Source: Anaerolinea sp. (lineage in GTDB: Bacteria; Chloroflexota; Anaerolineae; Anaerolineales; Villigracilaceae). Taken from it: a stretch of 53,952 nt of DNA. The notes beneath the pieces were generated by a model. It worked only from the letters and a program-made list of their open reading frames with translations. It made no database searches and was not told the DNA's origin. The stretch spans positions 1-53,952 of the forward strand of contig DYID01000024.1 in NCBI GenBank assembly GCA_020723805.1. The letters are read 5' to 3'. A program made the position numbers and the translations under genes. This document shows positions 18,227 through 26,779 of the stretch, one piece after another (the stretch's first letter is position 1; every line of letters starts with the position of its first letter).

Positions 18227-19845
18227 ATCCTGAACACACCAAAATTATTTTCCTCTAGCGGCGCATTTAGCACCACCGACAATGCCAACCCCAACACCTG
18301 ACGCGTATCAACAGGGTCAATGACGCCATCATCCCACAAGCGCGCGGTGGAGTGATAGGGGTTGCCTTCGTTCTCGTATTTTTCCAGGATGGGGCGTTTG
18401 AATTCTTCGGCTTCGGTGGGGGTCATGGGAGGTTTGCCCTCGCGGGCGAGTTGCTCCTGTTTGATGGTGAGCAGGACGTTGGCGGCTTGTTCTCCGCCCA
18501 TGACGGAGATGCGGGCATTGGGCCACATCCAGAGGAAGCGCGAGCCGTAGGCGCGCCCGGACATGGCGTAGTTGCCCGCGCCGAACGAGCCGCCGATGAT
18601 GACGGTCAGTTTGGGGACGCGGGTGGTGGCAACGGCATGGACCATCTTCGCGCCGTCCCTGGCGATGCCGCCGCTTTCGGCTTCGCGCCCGACCATGAAG
18701 CCGGTGATGTTTTGCAGGAAAAGGAGAGGGATGCCGCGCTGGTCGCATAATTCGATGAAGTGAGTCGCTTTGAGGGCAGACTGGCTGAACAGGACGCCGT
18801 TGTTGGCGATGATGCCGACGGGGTATCCGTGAATGCGCGCAAAACCGCAGACGATGGTCGTGCCGTAGCGGGCTTTGAACTCGCGGAATTTGCTGCCGTC
18901 CACGATTCGGGCGATGATTTCGCGCACGTCGTAGGTCTCGCGGAAGGTGGCGGGCAAAATACCGTAGATTTCTTCAGGGGGGTAGAGGGGTTCTTCGGGG
19001 GGAGCAACTTCGAGCGCGGAAAGAGCCGTTTGAACGTTTGAACGTTGCAGCGTTGAGACGATGCCGCGCAGTATCTCGATGGCATGTTCATCGTCCTCTG
19101 CAAAATGATCCGCCACGCCGGAGAGCCGTGTGTGGACATCCGCGCCGCCCAATTCCTCCGCGCTGACATCCTCGCCCGTCGCGGCTTTGACGAGCGGCGG
19201 TCCGCCGAGGAAGATGGTGCCGGTGCCTTTGACGATGACTGCCTCGTCGCTCATGGCAGGGACGTAGGCGCCGCCCGCCGTGCAGCTTCCCATCACTGCC
19301 GCGATTTGCGGAATCCCTTTGGCAGACATGCGCGCCTGGTTGTAGAAGATGCGTCCGAAGTGATTGGCATCGGGGAAGACTTCGTCCTGGAGCGGCAAAA
19401 ACGCCCCGCCCGAATCGACGAGGTACAGGCAGGGCAGATGATTCTCCTCGGCAATCTGTTGGGCGCGCAGGTGTTTCTTGACCGTCATGGGGAAGTACGC
19501 TCCACCTTTGACGGTGGCGTCGTTGGCGATAATCATCACCTCGCGTCCGCTTACGCGCCCGATGCCGGTGACGATGCCTGCGCCGGGTGCTTCGAGATCG
19601 TACATGCCGAAGGCGGCGAGGGGGGAAAGTTCAAGGAACGGCGAGCCGGGGTCGAGCAGGCGCTCGATGCGGTCACGGACGAAGAGTTTGCCCTGTTCTT
19701 CGTGGCGTTTGCGGTATTTTTCGCCGCCGCCTTTGCGTACTTCGGCGAGACGCTCGCGCAGGGTGTGGGCAAGTCCGCGGTGGTGTTTTTGGTTGGCAAG
19801 GAATTGAGGGGAGGTGGGGGAGAGGGAGGTTTCGAGGATGTCCAT
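18223..19845 (-). CDS. Acyl-CoA carboxyltransferase beta subunit (methylcrotonyl-CoA type)
   Basis: This 540-residue subunit transfers the carboxyl group from biotin to an acyl-CoA. It has two crotonase-like halves with [51 protein letters not shown] and FMVGREAE, the pattern of MccB-type subunits. Propionyl- and geranyl-CoA types cannot be excluded. ATG 19845 is chosen because the family start is near [10 protein letters not shown]. Between [10 protein letters not shown] and EEPLYPPEE the segment is a few residues longer than usual and is encoded by four 8-bp repeats (19027-19058). It is first in the operon. Confidence 0.92.
   Translation of the reverse strand: MDILETSLSPTSPQFLANQKHHRGLAHTLRERLAEVRKGGGEKYRKRHEEQGKLFVRDRIERLLDPGSPFLELSPLAAFGMYDLEAPGAGIVTGIGRVSGREVMIIANDATVKGGAYFPMTVKKHLRAQQIAEENHLPCLYLVDSGGAFLPLQDEVFPDANHFGRIFYNQARMSAKGIPQIAAVMGSCTAGGAYVPAMSDEAVIVKGTGTIFLGGPPLVKAATGEDVSAEELGGADVHTRLSGVADHFAEDDEHAIEILRGIVSTLQRSNVQTALSALEVAPPEEPLYPPEEIYGILPATFRETYDVREIIARIVDGSKFREFKARYGTTIVCGFARIHGYPVGIIANNGVLFSQSALKATHFIELCDQRGIPLLFLQNITGFMVGREAESGGIARDGAKMVHAVATTRVPKLTVIIGGSFGAGNYAMSGRAYGSRFLWMWPNARISVMGGEQAANVLLTIKQEQLAREGKPPMTPTEAEEFKRPILEKYENEGNPYHSTARLWDDGVIDPVDTRQVLGLALSVVLNAPLEENNFGVFRM
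19027..19058. repeat. Octad array inside the carboxyltransferase gene
   Basis: Four 8-bp units: CGTTTGAA twice, then CGTTGCAG and CGTTGAGA. They lie inside the coding sequence and encode residues [10 protein letters not shown] on the minus strand. Confidence 0.65.
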
Positions 19846-19850
19846 GAGGG

Positions 19851-19871
19851 TGATTGGTAATTGGTAATTGA
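19851..19871. repeat. Heptad array in the carboxyltransferase leader
   Basis: Three units (TGATTGG, TAATTGG, TAATTGA) lie 5 bp upstream of the start codon and take the place of a normal ribosome site, which I do not see. The divergent region from here to 20122 also holds two REP palindromes. Confidence 0.65.
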
Positions 19872-20057
19872 TGTGACAGAAACGGAAAACCGGCAGGGGA
19901 GAGTCTAGCACATTCCCGCGGAAAGCAAAACAGGAAAACATCGGCTCTATGCACGGATGGAGAAATCCCAGCCAGCCGCTCCTCATGACAAAATAACGGA
20001 TGAATGTCAGTTGAACTTTGATTCGATTTTTGCAAAGATAAAGTCATCTTCTGTAAC

Positions 20058-20098
20058 GCGGAATTCATTCCGCAGGCTAAAGGCGACATAAATGTCGC
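20058..20098. repeat. Two adjacent REP-like palindromes
   Basis: GCGGAATTCATTCCGC (20058-20073) and GCGACATAAATGTCGC (20083-20098) lie 9 bp apart. The second is the reverse complement of the palindrome at 10333-10348. They sit 25 bp upstream of the thiolase-like gene. Confidence 0.85.
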
Positions 20099-20122
20099 GG
20101 TACTTCAAAAGGAGGTTTGCAG

Positions 20123-21487
20123 ATGAGACCCGTGTATGCCATCTCAGGCGGGGTTTCCAAGTTTGCCAAAGCCCGCCCCGACAAGACGTTTCAGGCGATC
20201 ATCAAAGAAGCATACGACTATGCCATCGCCGACATCGGTTTAGACTTCCCAACCTTCACCCGCATCGTGGACGGCTCCGTCGCCTCGTATTTTTCGGATC
20301 ATTTCACCCGACAACTGATGGCGGGCATCATGGCTCAGGACTACCTTGGGCTGTGTCCCAAGCCCGGTCACCGTGTGGAGGGCGGCGGCGCGACGGGCGG
20401 ACTGTGCTTTCAGGAGGCGTGGAAGTCGGTCGCCTCGGGTCACATGGACGTGTGTGTCGCTTACGGCTTCGAGACCATGTCACACGTGGAAACCTGGAAG
20501 GGCAACGAGTTCATCGCTTTAGCCTCCGACGCGTCGTTCGATTATCCCGTCGGAGGTTTTTATTCGGGCTACTACGCCATGATGGTAACGCGCCACATGA
20601 AGGAATTCGGCACGACGGTCGAACAGATGGCGCACGTCAGCGTGAAAAACTATTGCAACGCCTTCCACAATCCATACGCGCAGAAGAGTCAGCGCATCAC
20701 CATTCAGGATGTGCGGAACGCGCCGATGGTGGCGTGGCCCCTCACCCGCCTCGACATCTGCGTCATGTCCGACGGCGCGGCGGCAGTCATCTTGTGTTCT
20801 GAGGAAGGACTGAAGAAACTCGAAGCCGCCGGCGCGAAGATTCCGCGTCCGCTCGTCAAGGTAACCGGCATCGGGCGCGGCACCGACGCGATGCGCATGG
20901 CGGACCGTCCGCACTTCGATTACGAAACCTTCATGCGCGATTACGCCACCGAGCAGGAGAAATCCTCCGACGAGACGCGCGCTTACTACAAGAAACTCTG
21001 GGAACACGGCACGCGCTACCCCGGCGTCCACTCGTTCCGCGCGGGACGGGCGGCGGGCAACATGGCATGGAAGCACGCGGGCATTCGTGACCCGCTGCAT
21101 GAACTAGACTTCATCGAATTGCACGACGCCTACACCTCCAGCGAAATTCAAACTTACGAAGACCTCGGCTTGTGCCGTTATGGCGAGGGCGGTCCGTTTG
21201 CGGAATCGGGCAAGGCGTTCATGCCGAATATTGATTACGGCTTGAAACTGAAAGAGAAACCCGTCTGCGCGGTCAACCCCTCGGGCGGACTCATTGCCTG
21301 CGGGCATCCCGTTGGCGCGACGGGACTCATGCAGGCGGTCTTTGCGGTGTGGCAACTCCAGGGGACGATCAAAAAACATTTCCGCGACGACCGGCTTCAG
21401 GTCCAGAATGCGAAGCGGGGCGCGATCCACAGCCACGCCGGGACGGGGACGTATGTCACCGTGTCGGTGTTGGAACGCGAGAGTTAA
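20123..21487 (+). CDS. Thiolase-superfamily protein lacking the nucleophilic Cys
   Basis: This 454-residue SCP-x-like thiolase-fold protein has ELHDAYTSSEIQTYEDLGLC and NPSGGLIACGHPVGATG. The motif around the nucleophile, normally NCATG or ACASG, reads VEGGGATGG, with G89 where Cys is expected, and no nearby Cys takes its place. Ordinary thiolysis is therefore unlikely. The best-known relatives without this Cys are retro-aldolases such as Ltp2, which work with a DUF35 protein (ChsH2); here a DUF35-type gene follows 60 bp later. AAAGGAGG precedes ATG 20123. An aldolase role is inference. It may be a structural or decarboxylating member instead. Confidence 0.85.
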   Translation: MRPVYAISGGVSKFAKARPDKTFQAIIKEAYDYAIADIGLDFPTFTRIVDGSVASYFSDHFTRQLMAGIMAQDYLGLCPKPGHRVEGGGATGGLCFQEAWKSVASGHMDVCVAYGFETMSHVETWKGNEFIALASDASFDYPVGGFYSGYYAMMVTRHMKEFGTTVEQMAHVSVKNYCNAFHNPYAQKSQRITIQDVRNAPMVAWPLTRLDICVMSDGAAAVILCSEEGLKKLEAAGAKIPRPLVKVTGIGRGTDAMRMADRPHFDYETFMRDYATEQEKSSDETRAYYKKLWEHGTRYPGVHSFRAGRAAGNMAWKHAGIRDPLHELDFIELHDAYTSSEIQTYEDLGLCRYGEGGPFAESGKAFMPNIDYGLKLKEKPVCAVNPSGGLIACGHPVGATGLMQAVFAVWQLQGTIKKHFRDDRLQVQNAKRGAIHSHAGTGTYVTVSVLERES

Positions 21488-21534
21488 TTACCAATTACAA
21501 ATTACCAAAACCGTAATTGGTAAATGGTAATTGG
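21486..21534. repeat. Inverted heptad array between the thiolase-like and DUF35 genes
   Basis: Three units of AATTACC type (21486-21506) are followed, after AAAACCG, by three of TAATTGG type (21514-21534), so the RNA can form a hairpin of about 20 bp with mismatches. It begins in the thiolase-like stop codon and ends next to the AAGGAG ribosome site of the DUF35 gene. Confidence 0.8.
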
Positions 21535-21547
21535 CAAGGAGAACACA

Positions 21548-22099
21548 ATGAGCAAACTACCCACCCAACGCGAAGAAACCCTCGGCGGTTATATCGTTCA
21601 CGGCGTTCCGTTTCCGGTCGGGACGGACGACGAGGCGATGGAATTCCTGAAGAAGATGACGCCCATTCAAATCGAGCAGGAATACAAGATTACCTACCTG
21701 CATTCCTACGGACAGGACAGCCCCTGGTTCGCGGCGTTGACGAACAAGCGCCTGCTCGCCTCACGCGACCCCCAAAGCGGATACACCTACGCCAACCCGC
21801 GCGGTCACGATATGTATTCGGGCGCGGAGACGAAATGGGTTGACATCACGAACGTCCCTGCGAAGGTGCATGCCTTCACGGTGTGTTATTTCGGCTCGGA
21901 AGAGTTCCTGCCCGAAACGCCCTTTGTGCTGGCGCTCATCGAGTTCGAGGGCGTGAACACGCTCCTGCTCACGCGCCTGATGGGCGTGGACCCGCAAGCC
22001 CCCTCGCTGGATTGGATCGGGATGGAAGTCAAGCCGCGCTTCCTGCGCAACTCCAAGTTGAAGCCGACGGATGTGTACTTTACGCCTGCCGGCGAGTAA
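21548..22099 (+). CDS. DUF35 (OB-fold) partner protein without zinc-ribbon cysteines
   Basis: This 183-residue protein resembles DUF35/OB-fold acyl-CoA-associated proteins. PWFAALTNKRLLASRD and NPRGHDMY match the zinc-ribbon stretch, and KWVDITNVPAKVHAFTVCYFG with FVLALIEFEGVNTLLLTRLMG matches the OB fold. The four Cys that normally bind zinc are absent; only one Cys remains in the whole protein. DUF35 proteins bind thiolase-fold enzymes and help channel acyl-CoAs, so the upstream gene is the likely partner. AAGGAG precedes ATG 21548. Confidence 0.7.
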   Translation: MSKLPTQREETLGGYIVHGVPFPVGTDDEAMEFLKKMTPIQIEQEYKITYLHSYGQDSPWFAALTNKRLLASRDPQSGYTYANPRGHDMYSGAETKWVDITNVPAKVHAFTVCYFGSEEFLPETPFVLALIEFEGVNTLLLTRLMGVDPQAPSLDWIGMEVKPRFLRNSKLKPTDVYFTPAGE

Positions 22100-22137
22100 T
22101 TGGCTGATTGGTAAATGGTGAGTGGAAAGTGGAAAGT
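22097..22137. repeat. Heptad array after the DUF35 gene
   Basis: Degenerate units of TAATTGG, GATTGGT, AAATGGT and GTGGAAA type run from the DUF35 stop codon to near the thrB stop codon. No T-rich terminator is visible between these convergent genes. Confidence 0.6.
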
Positions 22138-22156
22138 AAAAGCTGTTCCTGCGCGC

Positions 22157-23077
22157 TTACACAATTTCCACTTCTGCGCCCTCGTAACTTGGCGATAACT
22201 CGAAGATGCGCGCCTGCAAGCCGGCGGTCTCGAACGCCCGTGCCATCGCCGCGCCCACCTGCGGACTGCGCCGCGCCGTGAACGCAATCAGGCTTGGTCC
22301 TGCGCCCGAAAGCGCCACCGCTGCCGCTCCTGCTTGTTTGCCCGCCTCCAGCGCCGCCAGCGCGCCGGGGATGAGCGGCAGGCGGTAGGGCTGATGCAAG
22401 GCGTCCTTCATGGCAACGCCCAACAGGTCGAGGTCGCCGGTGCGCAGCGCCTCGGTCACCATCACAGCGCGGCTGATGTTGTAAATCGCGTCCTTACGCT
22501 CCACTTGTTTCGGCAGAATGGCGCGCGCCTGCTTGGTGGGGAAGTCGAAGTCGGGCAGCACCACCGTGGCGTGAATCGGTCCGCGGTTGGCGCGCGCCGG
22601 CAGTTTGAGCGACACCACCCGCTCGCCGTGAATCACCGAACCGACCAGCCCGCCCAGCATGGCTGGCGCCACGTTATCGGGATGTCCCTCCGCCTCGATG
22701 GCGAACTTGAGAATCTGCTCCTCGCTGAAGGGGTTGCCGAGCAGGGCGTTCGCGCCGAGCATCCCTGTCAACAGCGCGGCGGAACTCGATCCCAGCCCCG
22801 AACCGAGCGGGATGCGGTTGACGCAGTGCAGGCGGAAGCCCTCGCAGGGTTTGCCGGCGCGTTCGTAAATTTGCAGCGCCGCGTCCACGATGGCATTATC
22901 GGCGTTGGTCGGAAGTTTCTCCGCGCCCTCGCCCTCGAGGGTCACGCGGATGCTCTTGTCGCCGCGCGGGTTGGTTTGGAAGACGGCTTCGTTCCACAAG
23001 TCGAGCGCGAGCCCAAGCGCGTCGAAGCCCGGACCCAGATTGGCTGTCGTTGCAGGGACTTTGACTCGAATCTTCAT
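22157..23077 (-). CDS. thrB: Homoserine kinase
   Basis: This 306-residue GHMP kinase phosphorylates homoserine with ATP in threonine synthesis. It opens with RVKVPATTANLGPGFDALGLAL, has the ATP motif PLGSGLGSSSAA (90-101) and the C-terminal SGAGPSLIAF. ATG 23077 is used because it starts the conserved N-terminus and lies two bases after the thrC stop; a longer upstream reading would overlap thrC. thrC-thrB form a two-gene operon. Confidence 0.96.
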   Translation of the reverse strand: MKIRVKVPATTANLGPGFDALGLALDLWNEAVFQTNPRGDKSIRVTLEGEGAEKLPTNADNAIVDAALQIYERAGKPCEGFRLHCVNRIPLGSGLGSSSAALLTGMLGANALLGNPFSEEQILKFAIEAEGHPDNVAPAMLGGLVGSVIHGERVVSLKLPARANRGPIHATVVLPDFDFPTKQARAILPKQVERKDAIYNISRAVMVTEALRTGDLDLLGVAMKDALHQPYRLPLIPGALAALEAGKQAGAAAVALSGAGPSLIAFTARRSPQVGAAMARAFETAGLQARIFELSPSYEGAEVEIV

Positions 23078-23079
23078 GT

Positions 23080-24135
23080 TCACCTCAAAATCGCTTCTTC
23101 CAGCGCCTCCAGTTTCGGCGGGACGATTTGCGGAGCGGTCAGTGCGCGCGTGACGATCTCCGGGTCCTTCAAGCCGTGACCCGTGCAAACCGCCACCACT
23201 CGCTTCGCGCGGACCTCGAGCCTGCCTCTGTTCAATTCAGCCGCCAGCCCCGCCAGTCCCGCCGCCGAAGCCGGCTCCACCCAAATGCCCTCCAGCCGTG
23301 CCAGAGTTTTTTGCATATCGAGAATCTGCTCATCGGTTGCGGCGACGATGCGTCCGCGCGATTCTTCCGCTGCCTGCAGCGCCTGCTCGCCGCGCGCTGG
23401 GCGTCCAATGCGGATGGCGGTTGCCACGGTCTCGGGCTTCTCTACGGGATGACCAAGCACCAGCGGCGCCGCGCCCGCCGCCTGCACGCCGAGGAGATGC
23501 GGCAGCCCTGTGGCTTTGAGTAGGTCATATTGTGTGAAGCCCGCCCAATACGAAGTGATGTTGCCTGCGTTGCCCACCGGCAGGCATAACCAATCGGGCG
23601 CTGTGCCGAGCGCGTCGCAGATTTCGAAAGCGGCGGTCTTCTGTCCCTCGATGCGGTAGGGATTGATGGAGTTCACCAGGCAGATGGGATGCTTCTCCGA
23701 AATTTGCACCACGAGTGAAAGCGCGTCGTCGAACGAACCGTCCACCTGAATGACCTGCGCGCCATACGCCAGCGCGCCGGCGAGTTTCCCTGCCGCCACC
23801 TTGCCTTGCGGAATCAGCACGATGGACTTCAACCCCGCCCGCGCCGCGTATGCCGCCGCCGAAGCCGCCGTGTTGCCGGTGCTGGCGCAGATGACGGTTG
23901 CCGCGCCGCGTCCCAGCGCCTCGCTGACCGCCGCGGTCATGCCGCGGTCTTTGAACGAGCCGGTCGGGTTGAGTCCCTCGAACTTGATGAGCAGTTCGAA
24001 ACCGCCGCCCATTTCGCGCGCAAGATGCGGGGCAGGGATGAGCGGCGTATTGCCCTCCAGCAGAGTCACTGTTTGCGTGTGGGCGGGCAGGTCGAGCAGG
24101 GAACCGTATTTTTCAAGGAGACCTCGGTGGGGCAT
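23080..24135 (-). CDS. thrC: Threonine synthase
   Basis: This 351-residue PLP enzyme converts O-phosphohomoserine to threonine. The PLP lysine is K62 in NPTGSFKDRGM; CASTGNTAASAAAYAAR and LPVGNAGNITSYWAGF are the cofactor phosphate-binding loops. ATG 24135 has GGAAGGAC upstream and fits the family start; ATG 24177 would overlap a possible -10 box (TATGAT). Its last codons run to the start of thrB, so the two are likely translated together. Confidence 0.95.
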   Translation of the reverse strand: MPHRGLLEKYGSLLDLPAHTQTVTLLEGNTPLIPAPHLAREMGGGFELLIKFEGLNPTGSFKDRGMTAAVSEALGRGAATVICASTGNTAASAAAYAARAGLKSIVLIPQGKVAAGKLAGALAYGAQVIQVDGSFDDALSLVVQISEKHPICLVNSINPYRIEGQKTAAFEICDALGTAPDWLCLPVGNAGNITSYWAGFTQYDLLKATGLPHLLGVQAAGAAPLVLGHPVEKPETVATAIRIGRPARGEQALQAAEESRGRIVAATDEQILDMQKTLARLEGIWVEPASAAGLAGLAAELNRGRLEVRAKRVVAVCTGHGLKDPEIVTRALTAPQIVPPKLEALEEAILR

Positions 24136-24254
24136 GGGAGAGTCCTTCCAGAAAATTTTGCCGAGTTTATCATACAACGCTGTGCGGGTTTAGAGCGGGG
24201 TGCGAAGATAAAGAGAGAGCCGCTGGATGTGTATTGTGCCGAAGAGGGATGAGA

Positions 24255-24303
24255 CAGTAGTCAGTGTTCAGTCATCAGTAATCAGTGATCAGTCATCAGT
24301 AAC
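24255..24303. repeat. Heptad array CAGTNNT
   Basis: Seven exact-phase 7-bp units: CAGTAGT, CAGTGTT, CAGTCAT, CAGTAAT, CAGTGAT, CAGTCAT, CAGTAAC. It lies between thrC and a composite palindromic element. Confidence 0.85.
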
Positions 24304-24308
24304 TCATG

Positions 24309-24399
24309 TTACGCGGTAGTGCGAGATTTATCTCGCATTTTCAGGCGACATGAACCCCCTTGCGGGGACAATGTGTCGCGCTATGAAGCAACTGCGTAA
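24309..24399. repeat. 91-bp composite palindromic element (copy C)
   Basis: The ends TTACGCGGT and ACTGCGTAA form an inverted repeat with one mismatch. Inside are GCGAGATTTATCTCGC (24321-24336) and a stem GGCGACAT/ATGTGTCGC around a GC-rich loop. It resembles 10314-10407 but with the two inner stems in the opposite order. Confidence 0.75.
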
Positions 24400-24416
24400 G
24401 GTGAGATCAGTAACTG

Positions 24417-24447
24417 AAAAGGACTCGGCGATGGGCTGAGTCCTTTT
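24417..24447 (-). terminator. Terminator of the helicase gene
   Basis: AAAAGGACTC and GAGTCCTTTT form an inverted repeat with a 10-base loop region; on the minus strand it ends in TTTTCAG. It lies about 40 bp past the pcrA stop codon. Confidence 0.8.
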
Positions 24448-24485
24448 GGGGTTGGCAATTGAAAGATGTGAACGTGAGGAACGTT

Positions 24486-26663
24486 TCAACGCTTTTCGAT
24501 GATTTTCAAATTCGCCAGGCTTGCCGAGAGACGTTTGATGCCGACGGAATCGAAGACCACGTCCACGATTTCATCCTCGTCCTGAAGGCGGCTGTCGAGG
24601 ACCATGCCCTCGCCCCACACGGGATGCCGGACGCGGGTCCCGGCGCGGTATAAGGCATCTCGGACGGGAGCAGGCTTGTCCTGAGTCCGATGCGAGCGCC
24701 AGTGGGTTTCGGGCGCGCTTCCTTTCAGTCCTCTGCCGGTGCGCGTCTTCCCGACCAGCAAATCCGCAGGGATGTCGTCCAGAAAGCGCGAGGGATAGGT
24801 CTCTTCAAACGAGCCGCGTCCGCCGCGTTGAATGGCGCGGACGAGGTAGAGTTTGTCTTTGGCGCGCGTGATGCCCACGTAGAAGAGGCGGCGTTCCTCT
24901 TCCATCTGTTCGGGCTCGTCGAACGAACGGCTGTGCGGGATGATGCCGTCATCGAGTCCGATGATGAAGACCGCGCCGAATTCCAGTCCCTTGGCGGCGT
25001 GCAGGGTGAGCAGGGTCGGGACGTTGCCTTCGGTGATGGTGTCCTGGTCGGAGACGAGGGCGATGTTTTCGAGGAACTCGTCGAGGGTGCGCGTGGCGTA
25101 TTCCTCGGCGAGGCGTTTGAGTTCGAGGACGTTTTCCCAGCGGTCTTCGCCTTCCTCGGATTCGTCGTCAATGTATTCCTTGTAATTGAGGTTGCGGACG
25201 ATGCGGTCGAAGAGTTCCGGCACGGTGAGCGATTGAGCGGCGACGCGCCAGTTGGCGAGCATGCCGCCGAAATCGGCAAGCGATAGGACGGCGCGCCCCG
25301 TGAAGGATGACCAGTAGGGTGAGGCGGAGCCGCGGGCGAGGTCGAGCAGGACTTCGCCGGGCTGGAGTCCATTTTGGCGGGCAACGAGGTGCAGGGTGGT
25401 GAGGGTCTTGTCGCCGATGCCGCGCGGCGGGACGTTGATGACGCGGTCGAGGCTGGCTTCGTCGGCGGGGTTGTGGATGAGGCGCAGGAAGGCGATGATG
25501 TCCTTGACTTCGCGGCGTCCGTAGAAGCGCTGTGCGCCGACGAGGCGGTACGGAAGCCGCGCCTGCAAAAACGCTTCTTCGATGAGGCGGGACATGGCGT
25601 TGGTGCGGTACATCACCGCACATTCGCCCGGCTCGAATTGACGCGAGGCGACGAGTTGAGCGATGGTATCCACAACGAAGGAGGCTTCGGCGTAATCGTC
25701 GGGCGCTTCGTAGAAGAAGATTTTTTCGCCCGCGCCTCTGTCGGTGAAGAGTTGCTTGCGCCGGCGGTGCTTGGCGCGGTTGATGACGCCCATCGCCGCG
25801 TCGAGGATGTTTTGCCGCGAGCGGTAATTCTGTTCGAGCAGAATCACCTGCGCGTCGGGAAAGTCCTGCTCGAAACGTTGCACATTGCGCCAGTCCGCGC
25901 CGCGCCAGGCGTACACTGACTGGTCCGGGTCACCCACGCAAAAGATGTTCTTGTGATGCGACGCCAGTTCTTTTACCAGCGCGTACTGCGCCAGGTTCGT
26001 ATCCTGAAACTCATCCACCAGCACATGGCGGAAGCGCTGGGCGTACTTGTCGCGCACGGAGGGGTTCTCGGTCAGCAGGCGGGCGGTGTAGAGCAGAATG
26101 TCGTCGAAATCCACGGCGTTGCTGGCGATGAGCCGCTTTTGATATTCGGCATAGACGCGCTTTACCACCTCGTCGCGGTAATTGGTGATGGGATAATGGT
26201 CGGCGTCAATCAATTCGTTCTTGGCGCGCGAGATGGCGGCATGGACGCTGGCAGGACGGTATAACTTTTCGTTGATGTTCAATTCGCGGATGACGTTCTT
26301 GACGATGCGCTCCTGATCGTCCGTATCGAAGATGACGAAGTTCGACTGGATGGGGAGGTGGTCTGCCTCGCGGCGCAAAATCCGCGCGCAGATGGAATGG
26401 AACGTGCCGAGCATGATGCCCTCGGTCGCTTGACCGGGAAGCAGTTTGCGGACGCGTTCCTGCATTTCCTTTGCGGCTTTGTTGGTGAAGGTGACGGCGA
26501 GGATCTGCCACGGGCGGACGCCCTCCTCCGCGATGAGGTAGGCGATGCGCTGGGTCAGCACCCGCGTCTTGCCGGACCCCGGTCCTGCCACGACCAAAAT
26601 GGGTCCGTTCCCCGCTGTGACCGCGGCGCGCTGTTGTGGGTTGAGTTTATCGAGAAAGTCCAT
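24486..26663 (-). CDS. pcrA: ATP-dependent DNA helicase, UvrD/PcrA family
   Basis: This 725-residue 3'-5' helicase acts in repair and replication restart. Walker A is AGPGSGKT (K32), with QQRAAV before it. It also has VTFTNKAAKEM, the DEFQDTN motif II, WRGAD, LEQNYRS, LTLHAAKGLEF and FYVGITRAKDKL. The C-terminus (about 660-725) is a PcrA-type Tudor-like region: GTRVRHPVWGEGMVL followed by a beta-rich end. It is complete and of normal length. It is followed by its own terminator. Confidence 0.95.
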   Translation of the reverse strand: MDFLDKLNPQQRAAVTAGNGPILVVAGPGSGKTRVLTQRIAYLIAEEGVRPWQILAVTFTNKAAKEMQERVRKLLPGQATEGIMLGTFHSICARILRREADHLPIQSNFVIFDTDDQERIVKNVIRELNINEKLYRPASVHAAISRAKNELIDADHYPITNYRDEVVKRVYAEYQKRLIASNAVDFDDILLYTARLLTENPSVRDKYAQRFRHVLVDEFQDTNLAQYALVKELASHHKNIFCVGDPDQSVYAWRGADWRNVQRFEQDFPDAQVILLEQNYRSRQNILDAAMGVINRAKHRRRKQLFTDRGAGEKIFFYEAPDDYAEASFVVDTIAQLVASRQFEPGECAVMYRTNAMSRLIEEAFLQARLPYRLVGAQRFYGRREVKDIIAFLRLIHNPADEASLDRVINVPPRGIGDKTLTTLHLVARQNGLQPGEVLLDLARGSASPYWSSFTGRAVLSLADFGGMLANWRVAAQSLTVPELFDRIVRNLNYKEYIDDESEEGEDRWENVLELKRLAEEYATRTLDEFLENIALVSDQDTITEGNVPTLLTLHAAKGLEFGAVFIIGLDDGIIPHSRSFDEPEQMEEERRLFYVGITRAKDKLYLVRAIQRGGRGSFEETYPSRFLDDIPADLLVGKTRTGRGLKGSAPETHWRSHRTQDKPAPVRDALYRAGTRVRHPVWGEGMVLDSRLQDEDEIVDVVFDSVGIKRLSASLANLKIIEKR

Positions 26664-26708
26664 GAAGAGAGTGAAAGTGGAAAATAGAAAATGAATGATG
26701 GAATGAAT

Positions 26709-26743
26709 GTCCCGCAGGTGGTGTTGATCCGAACCTGCGGGAC
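26709..26743. repeat. 11-bp inverted repeat between pcrA and mscL
   Basis: GTCCCGCAGGT (26709-26719) and ACCTGCGGGAC (26733-26743) are perfect complements. There is no T run on the minus strand, so it is a repeat or RNA-stabilising hairpin rather than an intrinsic terminator. Confidence 0.6.
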
Positions 26744-26747
26744 GTGT

Positions 26748-26779
26748 CTACTTGTTTACCTGTCTATGTGTGTATGTTT
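26748..26779. repeat. Octad array next to the mscL stop codon
   Basis: Four 8-bp units (CTACTTGT, TTACCTGT, CTATGTGT, GTATGTTT) run up to the mscL stop. The units match the array at 52219-52306. Confidence 0.65.

Noticed and set aside
24136-24177. Earlier start for threonine synthase (ATG 24177)
   Set aside because: It overlaps a TATGAT -10-like box and adds residues not matching the family start; ATG 24135 has a ribosome site.
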